Assembly (NCBI GenBank): GCA_916613615.1
Contig: OU744720.1
Coordinates: forward strand, 78,581,338 to 78,645,337
Length of the DNA stretch: 64,000 nucleotides
Reading direction: 5' to 3'
Origin: Steromphala cineraria
Taxonomy: Eukaryota; Mollusca; Gastropoda; Trochida; Trochidae
The notes below the pieces were generated by a model that saw only the letters and a program-made list of their open reading frames with translations, had not been told where the DNA came from and made no database searches. A program made the position numbers and the translations under genes. Shown piece by piece: positions 1 to 13,300 of this stretch; the stretch's first letter is position 1; each line of letters begins with the position of its first letter.

Positions 1-1272
1 TACTCACTAAAATTTTCAAATATATTACCTTCCCTTGATGGACTCAAGCCAAAATTAAGATATATTATCAGTTACATAAATCCAACGCCTACCGGTACTC
101 GCAATGTAAATACGATTCATTTATCTCATTTTGGTCATCTTGCCACAATCTATTTATATAGATACATAATTCTTTATCAATAACATTTATTGTACCAAAC
201 AATGTATTAGTGGTGAAATGAAAAGCCGCTGTACCCATGAAAAAGAAATAATGTGATAAAAAAAAAAGATGAAAAGAGAATACAAGAATGAAATACCAAA
301 AGGGAAAAATCTACACATTAAAGTGAATAATTTTTAAAAATACATTTCACTTAAACTATCAATGTCAGTCTTAAAAGTTGATGGAGTAACATGATATATT
401 CATTAAGAGTTATAAGCCTTTGTAGCTAAACAGCTGACATAAATTGTATGTCTTGTTTGACAAAAAAAACACAAAATCATACCACACACTAAACATACAC
501 ATCTCCAAAAATGCCATCTGATATCAGTGCTAAGAAAGATCTATTAGAAAAATACACATGTATGGACATTCTGATTTTTACACAAAAATTGAAAATGTTT
601 AATATATTTCATATTTAACATTGGAATATATTTCATATATATATTTACTCTCCTGACATGTGTGTTTGTTAAGATATATATAAAAAAAATCAAGTAACAT
701 AAGTTGTGAATATGACCAAGTTATTGTATAATATCTTTAAAGGTGTCACTCTCAGATAATGGCTACTATAATCATCACAAGTTTTTTAAAATATGCAATT
801 TGTTTTACTTGTTCCTTATTACATAATTATATATAAGGGTCCAAATGCATATACATTAACCAGTATATAAAATACAGCGAACTGTAACAAAAGTCTTGAA
901 TACATAAATTGTCTGTCACCAAACAGCTATCAGAAAACATGTAGTTTTTAAAATTAACAGTATTTAGGAAAGAAATTTTTTTCAGAATTAAAATCCTAAA
1001 CTACTTAAAGTAAATTATATTCTAAAATAATATAATTATTAATTTTTTTCCCCCTAAAGGCCTCATAATGGAACCTTATCATCTATTTGAAATTTTCCAA
1101 AAACATTTCATGACCAATGTTCAGTTCCTGAATAAAGCTGCCTGGAGGGTTTGAGAGATTGGGAAAAGTTAATCAAAATTTGATATTAAAGTTCCCTATC
1201 TAAAAGTGTCAAAGAATAATAGTATTGAAAATAAGATAAAGCTTGCATAAGATTGACAGTTCTTGGATTTAC
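1..1272. other. AT-rich non-coding stretch, partly 3' UTR of the chromodomain gene
   Basis: No convincing exon is visible on either strand. The stretch lies directly downstream of the stop codon of the minus-strand homeodomain/HMG/chromodomain gene, so its right part should be that gene's 3' UTR. Several minus-strand AATAAA-like signals (tttatt on the plus strand) are present and I cannot choose between them. Confidence 0.4.
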
Positions 1273-1391
1273 TCAAATTTCAATTATATTTGTATTTAAC
1301 TCCCATGTTGGGTTAGGGAACCCAACCCACTTTACTAGAGATTTCTTCTCCTCTTCTTTCAGAATGTCCTCAACGAGGTACAGCTCTTCCC
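1273..1391 (-). CDS. Terminal exon encoding the chromodomain
   Basis: This is the last coding exon of the minus-strand gene. It follows the acceptor tatttgcag, enters with two bases completing a codon, and ends at TGA (1275-1273). It reads YLVEDILKEEEKKSLVKW followed by VGFPNPTWE. This matches the chromodomain core: an N-terminal strand with an aromatic residue, a charged turn, the LVKW strand, then an aromatic residue and the W-E pair. The domain is short and sits at the extreme C-terminus, with only about ten residues after it. The family normally binds methylated histone tails; binding here is inferred from the retained aromatic positions. Confidence 0.8.
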
Positions 1392-4300
1392 CTGCAAATA
1401 TTGAAAATAAATCACAATAAATTTTCATTTTTAAAAAGCTCATTAAATCTAAATATATTTTTTATAGATAATCCGCCTGGAAAGATTCATGATTTCATAA
1501 TAACTATTAAATAAAAACACTAAAATCAATATAATCTGAGTTTGTTGATAACAGCACAAATATTTCTGTTTTACCCAATATGTTGATTTAAGTACAAAGT
1601 TTCTTGCACTATTATGTAACAGACAATGTATGTTATTTCAGAAATTGTATTCTACACAATCATCATATTCTAAAATTAAAAAAAAGTTGTGTCCATATTT
1701 CAATACCTTTTATCTTTTTGGTATGCGGTCTCTGAATACCTGCAACATAAGTTTTGATACTTGTAAATATGAGAAGAAAACATGTCAAATACACCCCTTG
1801 TTGGTATCAAGAAATGTCGGGGTTTAATTTAAAAAGGAAATATTAAACAAAACCTTCTTTATTGTCAAATGATGTGACAGTTGAGTTCTGTAAATAAATA
1901 TGTAGGTAATTCTAAATTTAACATTTTGCTAGATAAATGTACAGACAAGATTTCATTAACAATATAATACAGCAAAAGTTCAAATCATTTCTTGGTCTAA
2001 CTGTTCAAATTTTGACAGATTTGACAAATGAAATCATAAACTGAATTTGGTCATGAAAGATCATATTACTGGCCATATGAAAGAATATGCACTGGTAACT
2101 ACTGACAAAATTACCTTTTGTAGTTTTCTTCCTCCTCTTTCGGGACAGAACATCTGAAAATCATGATGATCATCAACATCAATATCATCATAAACAAACT
2201 TAAAATTTGTTGGTACTTTGCTCAGAATCTTTCAATGTTTATCTTATAGAACATAGATTTTAGACATTAAACAGAGGTTTTTAGGTGACTAATGATAATG
2301 CTGATACCTCACTACCCAATGCCTGTTTTAAAAATGTGCTTACAAAGTAAATGTTTATTTTGAAGGAAAAAAACAGAGATACGATAAGAACATACTAGAT
2401 ATATAATAGAGTAGCTCAGACCTTCATGTGTCTTGCAATAAAGTATAATTTTGCCTTGAATTATTAATACATCAAAACCCGTTGGCCTTCAGCCTTTTGC
2501 TATAACACTAATAGTTCAGAGCAAAACTAAAATTTATTTCAAATTGTAATATGACATTGGTAAATTCTTGATTAGATGGTTTGAAAGATTTCATTATGTT
2601 GAATAGCAATGAACACCTGCAAATTAAATGGTAAATCAAAATAAATTTCTGGTTTTGAATAACAATGAATCCTGAATATTTTACAAACACAGTTACCTAT
2701 CCTCTAATTTCATGATGGTTGGGGCTTCTCTTTTTCTTAAGTATATATCGTGTCAAATATGGTGAAAGTATATTAAATGATGGACGAATTGACAGATGCC
2801 ATGTAGGCAAGATAAGCTAAACCCAAGATCTTTTCTTCTTGATATAATGAGTTATATTTTCAATTGTTTTTTGGTTTTAGTTACACTAAAAAGTCATGTT
2901 GACATAATACATAGGATTGCCAATGTTTTTTTCCTGAAATTCATCTCACCAGTTTTCTGGGCATCTTGTGGGAGTTTCAGGTCCATAGCAACTGTAGCTG
3001 CAATAATAATTCATATTCATAAGATTTGGCTCACTTCTTTTTCTTGATCCTATAAACATGGATATGGATTATTTTGAAAACTTGTAACCACACAAATATA
3101 TATGTGCTATTCTATTACATAACATGGTTATATAACGGCAACTTTTTTAAGGGAGGGTGCTTTGCAGATTTTAGTCTTCATTATCAGCTTGTTCCAAAAT
3201 ATAAGAGGATTATATCCTTATTTCAACAAAGCCCCCAACAAAATTTCAGGTTTGAGTGTACTGAAGGTATCTTGGACAATTCATTCATGTGAAAAAAAGG
3301 GAACATTGGGAAAGCCAAAGAAATAACTACTGTGAATGAATTTTTCATTTGTTAACTTACTGTTGACAATTTCTTCAATGATGTCCAGTTTCCCTGTTGA
3401 CATTTCATTCAGGACTGTAAAAAAAAATGAAATGATACATTTTTATCTATTTATGCAACATTTCATTATTATTTGAAAGATTGACAACAAACAATAATAA
3501 TTCTATTTCATTTCAAGAGAAGGAATCACTGTTTTTCATCACCAGATTTGAGTGGTGTGCAATAAAAAACGAAATAACTGTTACAGTATGAAGACCAATA
3601 AATGTTTTAAAGCGAGGAACAAAAGGTTATCTTGAGGGTTTCTTGGATTGTAAGATTAGAAGTTGATGACTTAAACCAATTAACAACACCCGTTTCCAAT
3701 TATGAAGAATTCATCCCTAAATGTGACTTGAGAAAAAACAATTTTCACAAAGTGACAATTCAATATATCTCTGAAGAAGAAGTCAAAGCCATGAGAGGCT
3801 AACTCAAAGAGAACGCTATTTGTGGCCACTGGCCAGTCTGATTAAAATTGGTCAGTTCCAAGGAATAAAATATTCAAAATATTAAGTGCATGGTGATATG
3901 AAATCCTCTACACTAGGTCCGACCACACCCATGTACCTCGTGTTTAATACCAGTAAAGTGCAGCCGAAACCAAGTCGTTATCAGACCAATCACATCATCA
4001 TGCTTATAAAACTGCTGGCGGCGATCACTTTCAAAGCATGGTTAACAGGAGTTACTTGACCATAGCCTGATACAGAAGGCTTTTGCCGGCGACTTGTGAT
4101 TGGTTAGCTGAGTAAACACCAGAACATGAGATTTATTGGGGTGCCGTCTGACTTATTGGAGAGGATACCTCTCGGACTACCATGTTTGATTCCCATAGAT
4201 GTTAAATTTTTGAAACTTTTATTACCTGGAAGTAGGGCTGCAACGATTCACTTGTCCTTCGATTCGGTTCGATTTTCGATTCTAGTCACTCGATTCGATT

Positions 4301-7300
4301 ATTTCGATTCGACTAACAGATCTGATAAAATACAATTATTTAGGTATTAAAATGAAAAAATTGTTACAAGAAGATGTTATTCTATTGAATTCTGTTGAAT
4401 TGGTTCCGTTGTGTTATGGACGGCTTTTTGGAGCCAGGTTTTTTTCAGTTTGTGTGTGGTAAATCAGAAAGTTTTTATACAAATTCTGCCATGAAAATGA
4501 TATTTGCCATCTCGGTTCGATTTTCGATCAACAAACTTTGATTCGATTCAATTGATTCGGTTCGATTCTCGGTGCATTGAACCGAATCGTTGCAGCCCTA
4601 CCTGGAAGTAGGCAGATTTAATTCAGACTAGTAGCAGTTTTATCATTTGTATCAATTAGTGTTTATACATTTATCTATATATCAACATACGATCATACCT
4701 TTTTCTGCTTCCTCCTGCAGGAATTTGGTTTCTGTGTAAATTAGTAAGTCATAAACATTATTACATGTAGAACACTTTTAACATACTTAATGGCATAATG
4801 TAGCTTGTTAGGCTATCTATGATGTTTTACAGAGATTCACAAAGGGTCCCCATATTAGCCAAAGGATCCCTGAATCTATGAATGATTATCTTTATCAGTT
4901 AAGGAGTCTGTTTACAAAGTTCAAGCCTTCCACAAGTTTTGATTCTGAAGAACAAGAAAAAGTTTGTTTAGGATATGGTTCCTGAGGCTCTTTAGGGTTA
5001 CAGTATCACCATATCTATAATTCATTATAAAAAAACTCAATAGCCAAGAGGTCTGTGCACTAGTTTTCAATATAGCTATAATGATTTTGGGGAAAAATCA
5101 AAACAGTGAAAAGTTTAAGAACAGATGGATGGATATTGAGCCATACTTTAAACCCTTCTGGCTTAAGGCTTTCAGGTCAGATAAGCTAAACCCAAGATCT
5201 TTTCTTCTTGATATAATGAGTTATATTTTCAATTGTTTTTTGGTTTTAGTTACAGTAAAAAGTCATGTTGACATAATACATAGGATTGCCAATGTTTTTT
5301 TCCTGAAATTCATCTCACCAGTTTTCTGGGCATCTTGTGGGAGTTTCAGGTCCATAGCAACTGTAGCTGCAATAATAATTCATATTCATAAGATTTGGCT
5401 CACTTCTTTTTCTTGATCCTATAAACATGGATATGGATTATTTTGAAAACTTGTAACCACACAAATATATATGTGCTATTCTATTACATAACATGGTTAT
5501 ATAACGGCAACTTTTTTAAGGGAGGGTGCTTTGCAGATTTTAGTCTTCATTATCAGCTTGTTCCAAAATATAAGAGGATTATATCCTTATTTCAACAAAG
5601 CCCCCAACAAAATTTCAGGTTTGAGTGTACTGAAGGTATCTTGGACAATTCATTCATGTGAAAAAAAGGGAACATTGGGAAAGCCAAAGAAATAACTACT
5701 GTGAATGAATTTTTCATTTGTTAACTTACTGTTGACAATTTCTTCAATGATGTGCATTGTCTCTGTAGACAATCCTTTCTTTGTATCTTTAACCATTGTT
5801 GCTGCAAAGAAAACAAAAATAGATGTTAAACTCTACTGATTGTCATGTTTTCATAATTTAAAGAATGATTGATAAAAAATTAAAATTAGAAATGTTCAAT
5901 AGGTTAACAAAATTTCAGTTTTTATGATTAAAATCCAGCAGTTTAAAGAAATCTATTAAAACTACTATTGTGATATGAACATATTTCGTCGGTTCATTTA
6001 CTCTTCAAGATTCATACAATTACTTGTATTTTCAATCTCATTAAAGCCATTATTTTTTCTCTCAATTAATATACTCACAGGGCAGTGGAATAAGAAGCAG
6101 CTTAACTAGTAAATAAAATAAAGACTGCCAAATCAACTTGTGATATATATGTGGAATTTTAATTTTTGAAAGCATAAAACATTACAGGTAAATAAATGAA
6201 TATACTCATTGACATTATTTTACCTGCTATTGGGAGTTGAGTTCTGACATCCATGGCCCTGCAAAATAATTTGTAAAGAATACCACAAAACAGTTTGTTA
6301 TATCTCACATTGCATCAAGAGTTTGCAATAAAAATGCCCTCACGCCCCCATTTTGTGACGTCATAAACAGAATCAGCCTTGTTATCTATACATCTATTAA
6401 AACAATACCACAGGAAAAAAACCTAATAATTAACTATTTTCAGAAAATAAGTTTAGAGTTTGATTAGCAATTTGAATGTGAAATAGTCATTTCCGCGCGA
6501 GTTTTATGGCCCCTGACCCGGGTGGGTTTTTCACAGCCGATAATTACGCTGTCTAAATGAACAGCTAATTAAAGGTGTTTATTGGACAAATTACCAAAAC
6601 TTAGGTACAGCTTTTATTTTTTTGAAAAATCTTTGAACGCAAGTCGAGAAGTAGTAAGGTCGAGGTTAGTTGATGTTTAATTACTAGTATTATTATCAAC
6701 TCAATTTCATATTAGAGTGAAAACATATGTATCATCCAAAATCTTAATGTGTTGAAAATATGAATCTAAAAAATGTACAATTCTTTTAAAATTCTAGGTT
6801 GTGTCACACCATTTCATGCTGAAGAGTGAAACAACGGACCTAATATATACCGTATATAACAATGTATAAGGCGAGTTTTTTATGCCAGAAATTTGGGGGT
6901 CAAAGAAGGGGGTCGCCCAATACACAAGGTCAAAAACTAGAGGCCAAGTGAGGGGTATCTGCCAACCCAACAAGTCAAGCGAGTCAATGTTTACACCATA
7001 TGTCCATTACACAATCATCGATGTCATCTCAAATTTAATCTTGTAAAATAAACGACCTGGTAGAAGGGGGATCGCCTTATCAATAAGACATATGATTTTG
7101 GCAGCAATTTGGAGGGATGAGAAAGGGGGTCCCCTTATATACGAGGTCGCCGTATACGTTAAAATATACGGTACATAGTCATTTATGCCAGTAACATATA
7201 AGATAAATTATGAGAAAATCCTTTATAAGTTTAGAGTTTGATTAGCAATTTGAATGTGAAATAGTCGTTTTCCGTCATAGACACTCAAGAGTTTTCAAAG

Positions 7301-10300
7301 AACTTCCACCTCTATTCTAGTCTATATTACGGAACAATATATATAATTCACTCACTTTTGAGGACAATTGTAAGAAGATGGCAATTTTGTGAATGTTTCC
7401 CTGTTACGGTAATCAAATAGAATAATTTGGTATTTATCAAAATCAGAAACTCTGCTTTAAGTTCATATTTGTATTGTTCAAGTTAAATGATGCACTTCCT
7501 GAGTGAGAATCACCTCTTTTTTTAAACAGATATGACCCATTCAAATGGCCAAGAGTACAATTTTACTTACGCAAGAACAAGCAAAAAAGGTGGTCAAATT
7601 TCAACAAGAGCACTCACATATGAAAACATGAGAATTTATGCATTGAATATCATCTTAAAGAGTTAAAGGTCATGTTTCCTACTTGACTGTTATCTTTTTG
7701 CAATCAAGGATTGCTTTTAATTTGGTCTTTCCATAATGTGATGGTAGTCTTAAAGGGTATATACTAGATGGCAGACCATCAACTGCAACCTCTCCAGCTG
7801 CCACTCTCTTATATGGGAATGGGCCCCGAGAACCTGTAGCCTGCTCTGAAAAAAATGTTTTGAATTTATTGCTTCAGAAACAGCAGAAACAGAAAGCAGG
7901 ACAAACAATAAAAAAAGTTTTTTTGATGAATAATGTATGATATCATGAAGATGATAACAGTAAAAAAACATGGTTAGACACTTTTTATTTCACTTATGTA
8001 TCAATTAATTTCTTACACTTTAGTAAAATTTCATTTATGTATAGATTATATTTGTAATTGTATCACAAAAAATAGTGATAATGTCATGAGTTTGAGTAAC
8101 AATTAATATTTTAACCAAGCAAGCGTATGAGAATAACACTTCTAGAGATCAGATATACAACATGGCATTCAATGCAAAAAAAGTAAGGTTTATAAATTAC
8201 TTTGATTAATGATCTTCTGTAGTGTCACACTTTTGAATCATTGTCATTCTTGTTTGAGGCGACATCATATGATAAATGTATTATTTTAGATTTTAGATTA
8301 AGTTGGATTTATCTCACAAACTTATACACTATTTAGCAACAGAAGACAAAATTAAAACAGTTTCAATTATTGTTTGAAGACATTACTGGCCATACTCTTG
8401 AACATACCATGAAGGGTTCTCAGGTGACTGGCCACCTTCTTCCTCAAAATATCGATGTCTTGTTCCCTTTCCTTCATTGGTTGGGAGCAATTTGCATAAA
8501 GGTTTGCTGCTATGGAGGGGTTATCTAAGACATACTTATGGGCCCTTCCAACACCAGTGGAAAGGAGATTTCCTTCCTTGTCCATGCCCAGGCAAGTGAG
8601 GGAGTAGCCTAGATGACTTAGGCGATGAATCTGAAAAGATAATTGGATACAAAGAAAATTTATCTCACTTTTTTTTAGCGTACAGAGATGACTTATTTAA
8701 ATCTTTTAGGGTCAGTCACTCATTGTGATGCAAATTGTAATATCCCGTGATAAATTAATTCAAAACATGATTGAGTTGTTTAAAACTAAGACCGACACTC
8801 TTCAGGCTGCGATACCATCCATTCTAATTCAAATACTGTGTATACATACTGTGTCATGAAGATTGGCAAGAAGTTTCTTCTCCCCTTGCGCGGGCATATC
8901 CATTTTTTGGGCTTTACTTTTATATTGGGCCTTTTCCTCTTGGGGCAGCTCCTGCCAAACTCGGCCCCACTCTGACATTTTATTCATATTACCTTAAATA
9001 AAAATTAAATATAACAATAGAAAAATTAAATAAGCTTACAACATGAACATAATGCACTATTGTAGAATAATGACTGAATTATGGTGAAGTTGATCATTAC
9101 CATGGAATTTAAGTTATCATACTTTCAATATATCAGAAACATTTTACAAAAACAGTGGCAAATAAAAAATTGATTACAAGAAGTTTACATAAATGTTAAT
9201 ATATAGTAATTCATTCAAAAATAAGTATCAATATAATATTAATTCACTCAATATATAATGAGAAACAATGACCTAGACAAACAGAGGAATTTCATAATGA
9301 TTATCCTTCGATTGAATTAGTGTTTGAGTATTTCATACTTACCGCACATAAAGGTCTAGAATGTTTCAGAAAAGTTATTAAAGTGTATGGTGAGGGCATT
9401 TACCTCAGTTCAATTTGATACGCTGGAAAAAAGAATGGAAGAAACACAAAGCAATTGTTCTTCTTTTACAAAATGAAAACAAATACAACAAAACAGCACA
9501 AACAAAACAAGCACATATGTTTTTTTATTACTTAAACATTATTTAATTTAATAATTGATAAGATTATTGGGAGATATCAATTTATGTGAACACTCTAATT
9601 CACTTTATCTAAATAAAAGTATTTTATCATTTTATATTATCAAACTTGTATGCAGATGCCATATTTATCAATGAATGTTATTAAGGTACATCATTACTAA
9701 AAATATATCTTACAAACCTGACAACCATTGACTTTTTTCATGAATCCCAAGTATGTGTCCCTCTGAAGAGTCCAACAGGGGCAGTAAACGACTAAGGAAA
9801 GCATGTGAAGCATAAATGAAGTCAACACATGCAGATTTCAGTTGCCACAAGAGATATCATCATAATTTTTATAATGGTCCATTGTATTTGAATCGCTTGG
9901 GTCAAAGGGGTGCATGCAATGATTTTATTAGATATCAACTAATATCCTTTTTAATGACTAATTTAGATAAGAATGTTTAATGTGAAAGAAGAAAGGGTAA
10001 TTTACGTATGTTTGTAAATGGCATTATGAAATTAGTACCATAATTAGTATTACAATTATTCAAAATGTACCAGTAATTTTATTTTCATACATGTTACTTT
10101 TTTTACCTTTAGCCGATGCTAAAAAACTTGATAGCTTAACATATGGATTCAAATGCCATGTGACCCACATGAATTTCACAAAACCCGAATGACTGATGTG
10201 GTCATAAAGAATTTTACTGTTTCACAATGTAGAAACATGTACCAGTTCAACTTTGAAATTGTAACTCAAGGAACTGAAGAAAAAGTTTCTCTGCGTGAAA

Positions 10301-13300
10301 TGTTTTGTTTTGTGCATTTGGACTAGGATTTTGTTGAATAAATTGATTTTCAGATAGTACTTATGAGAAACTCAGAAAACATTATTAAGGCTGTTAAATT
10401 GTAGACATTGATAAAAAAATAAAATATCGGATTTAGAAATGAGTAAGCTGAGCAAATTCAAATGAACTAGCCTTTATATTTACAAATTACTATTGTGAAA
10501 TTAATCATCAGAGCTTTATAATAGCGTACTAAGTTTTTTCACACTCATATTGCCGATGAATGGCTTCATTTGTCATTGTTGTTGTTTTTGACCAAGTGTG
10601 TGATCTTCTTTGTCGAGTTGTCAAATGAAAATCCATAAAACTACTCTCAAAGTAACATGTTTCGACAGCAAGGTTTGTGTTAAAATCACGTACTAAACAC
10701 CTGAGAAGGCTGAGATGTCCCCATGAATTTTGTTTCCACTAAAAAAACTTGATAGAACTGTCCCTTTAACTTTAACAGTTCAGGGCAAAACTATACTTGG
10801 ACATATACTATACACATGATGTTTACAGGGTTACTCTCTATTTTTAGACTCTATATAGAAGAATCATTCTACTTGATGAATGAAAACATCGTGATCACAT
10901 ATTAAAGGTAAGGATGTTTTAAAAAGTAAGCTGAATTAAGTTATCTAGATATATGTTAAGGATTGTTCTTTATAACTTCACAAACCTGAAAAGATTTGAG
11001 TTTGAGTCGTCGACAACAAAAAAGAGAGTTTCAAAGGGGAAGTAATTTGGGAGACTGTAGGTGAGTTCGTAACCAAATCGAATTCGTACCCAAGTACAAC
11101 GATGAATACGTACCTTCGGTTATATAACATGTATAAGTAATAATTAATTTTAAAATTACAAGGCATGGTATATCATTATTTTACATAGACATAAAATTCA
11201 CAATGTCGTTATGTAGATCGATATACAGGTTATATAGATTAAGTGAATAATAATAACGATTTGTATGTTCACATACGAAGTATAAAATGAATGCAATTGT
11301 AATATCATTAATTTTAATTGAGTAACACTACTCATCATCACGAATACACCGAGATGTGTGGGTACGAGAATTCATGTGCCGATCCAATTATTCATACAGG
11401 GACATTTATACATTGCCGAAAACAACAGTCTGATTCCTGTTGTTTAAATGAAACAATGGCAGAAGAAAATCAGTCCGAACCCAACTAATACAGATGAATG
11501 CCAAGGTCTATCGATATCAACGACTAATCAAAAAATATCTATTCCTTATTTTTTGATGGTATGTTATTTTACCTTAAAGGTGGTTGATCATCTACCCCAT
11601 TGATGTCTAGACTGTTATTTTCGACAATACCTGTCCAGACTGAGCATGTTGGGATCTGTTAAATATAACAAAACAATTAAACAATATGAACTTCAAATAT
11701 AAACGCGAAACTTATTAATTTGGTGAAAATGAGATTAAACCTTTCTTCTCATGGACGAAAACGTTGAAGGAGCTCGGTCCTTTCGTGTACCCAGTAGGTT
11801 TTCTTTGGTAGGTTCGTCCCTCTGTCTTTTTGTTTTCATTTCCAATCCAGTCCTAAATAGATACACGATAAAGGTCAACTATTTGACGTTTTTGTCATGG
11901 ATATTGACACCCATTTCAAACAGTGCTTAAAATATAGCACGTCCACCACTGGCTACATTTTGCCAGGACTGTTTACTTTTTAGTCAGGACTGGTAACTTT
12001 TCATATTTCTTTATTTTCCCCAAAGGAATTGACCAATTACTTTTCATGACAGGCTAGGTTTCCAATCATTTTCCATTTCACAGTTAATGATTCTACAAAA
12101 CGAATATCAGAAAAGAACACAATGCCAAAGAATATGGTAAGATAGAATATCATTTTCGTATCTCTCTCCAAATGGTGTTAATTGTTCCATATTTCAATTT
12201 TTCGTTTCAAATTCTTAAAAATTCATCTTAAGAAAGGTGTCAATTTATTATGGCATTTCTACCTTTACTATTTTAGGAGTCAACCCTGTTTCTCCTGCAG
12301 CTGTTACAATTTTATTATGGCATTTCTTTCCCTTAGACGTCATTCCGTCCTTGTAGAAGTCGAGAAGGGTGTTTCGCTGCTCCTCGCTGATGAGCGTTTT
12401 CTAGAACATCACAGAAATGTACTGAAGCGTTATTAAAAAAATCCGCCTTGAATCGATGTTTAAATGTAAAAAGGATATATGTACAGGTATTCGTGTGCAT
12501 TAATATTTTATACACATTTTGTTCTTATCAAACAATATATTCATTATTAAGTGAGGAGAGCTATTGGCAGCTGAATAGATTTATTTATTGTATTAACATT
12601 TAGAATCTTAACCTCTGAACATCAGTCTTTGCATAGCTATGATAATGTTTTATAAATATTTTATTTATTGTCCATTACTTCTAAATAGAATTAATGGTGA
12701 CGTTTTCGACTGTTCCCTAGATATCTTAGAGAGAATTATCAAATATTAAGCAAAAATGGCTGGCGGCCATTTAAGTGTGTACATATTAAATAATTTCAGC
12801 AGGGAAAATGGATTCATGTAGCCAAATTGATCTTGAGACGTTAAATGATACTTTTGTATCAATAAATTTATTTGCGATTGGTTGTTCAACATTTATTCTC
12901 GCTTTCGCGAGTTCCATTCTATTACCTGAGAAACGTGTTTTTCCCTTTTATGCCTATATATATATAGGCTTTCTTTTGATTTGAATAATTTAATATAGCA
13001 AACATATGACAAAAAATATTACCAGGACACAAAAAGTAAGGGTTGGTTAAACGTTCTGTTACTCATATCTACTTTGATGTAGAAAATAAAAGAGTTGTTT
13101 TGGACTACGATTTAATATGTTTTATTATGTGTAGGCCCACGTGCGTACATTACTTTGCAGTAACTAGTGCAGAGTAGTCTCCCTTGATTGGATTGACGTT
13201 ATTTCCTGATAATGGCCTATTGTAATAAAATTGTGAAATGAGAGAGTGAAAATGTACATATCGTTTATTAGATCTTTATACACGTTACAAAATCGCTATA

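Noticed and set aside
1630..2690. Short open frames in the first introns
   Set aside because: AT-rich intronic sequence, no homology-like composition, and they conflict with the phase-consistent exon chain.
2796..3292. Plus-strand open frames repeated at 5081-5661
   Set aside because: They are identical because of the segmental duplication, and they lie opposite intron and exon sequence of the minus-strand gene.
8367..8585. Single-exon 72-residue gene on the minus strand
   Set aside because: It is the middle of exon 8630-8408; the true exon ends at a GTATGT donor before the apparent stop.
11741..11839. A start codon inside exon 11852-11741 giving MKTKRQRDEPTKEN
   Set aside because: It is open and even matches the phase of a longer version of the next exon, but the other frame of the same exon encodes the homeodomain end (WIGNENKK) and an HMG-like start, and joins correctly to two upstream exons.
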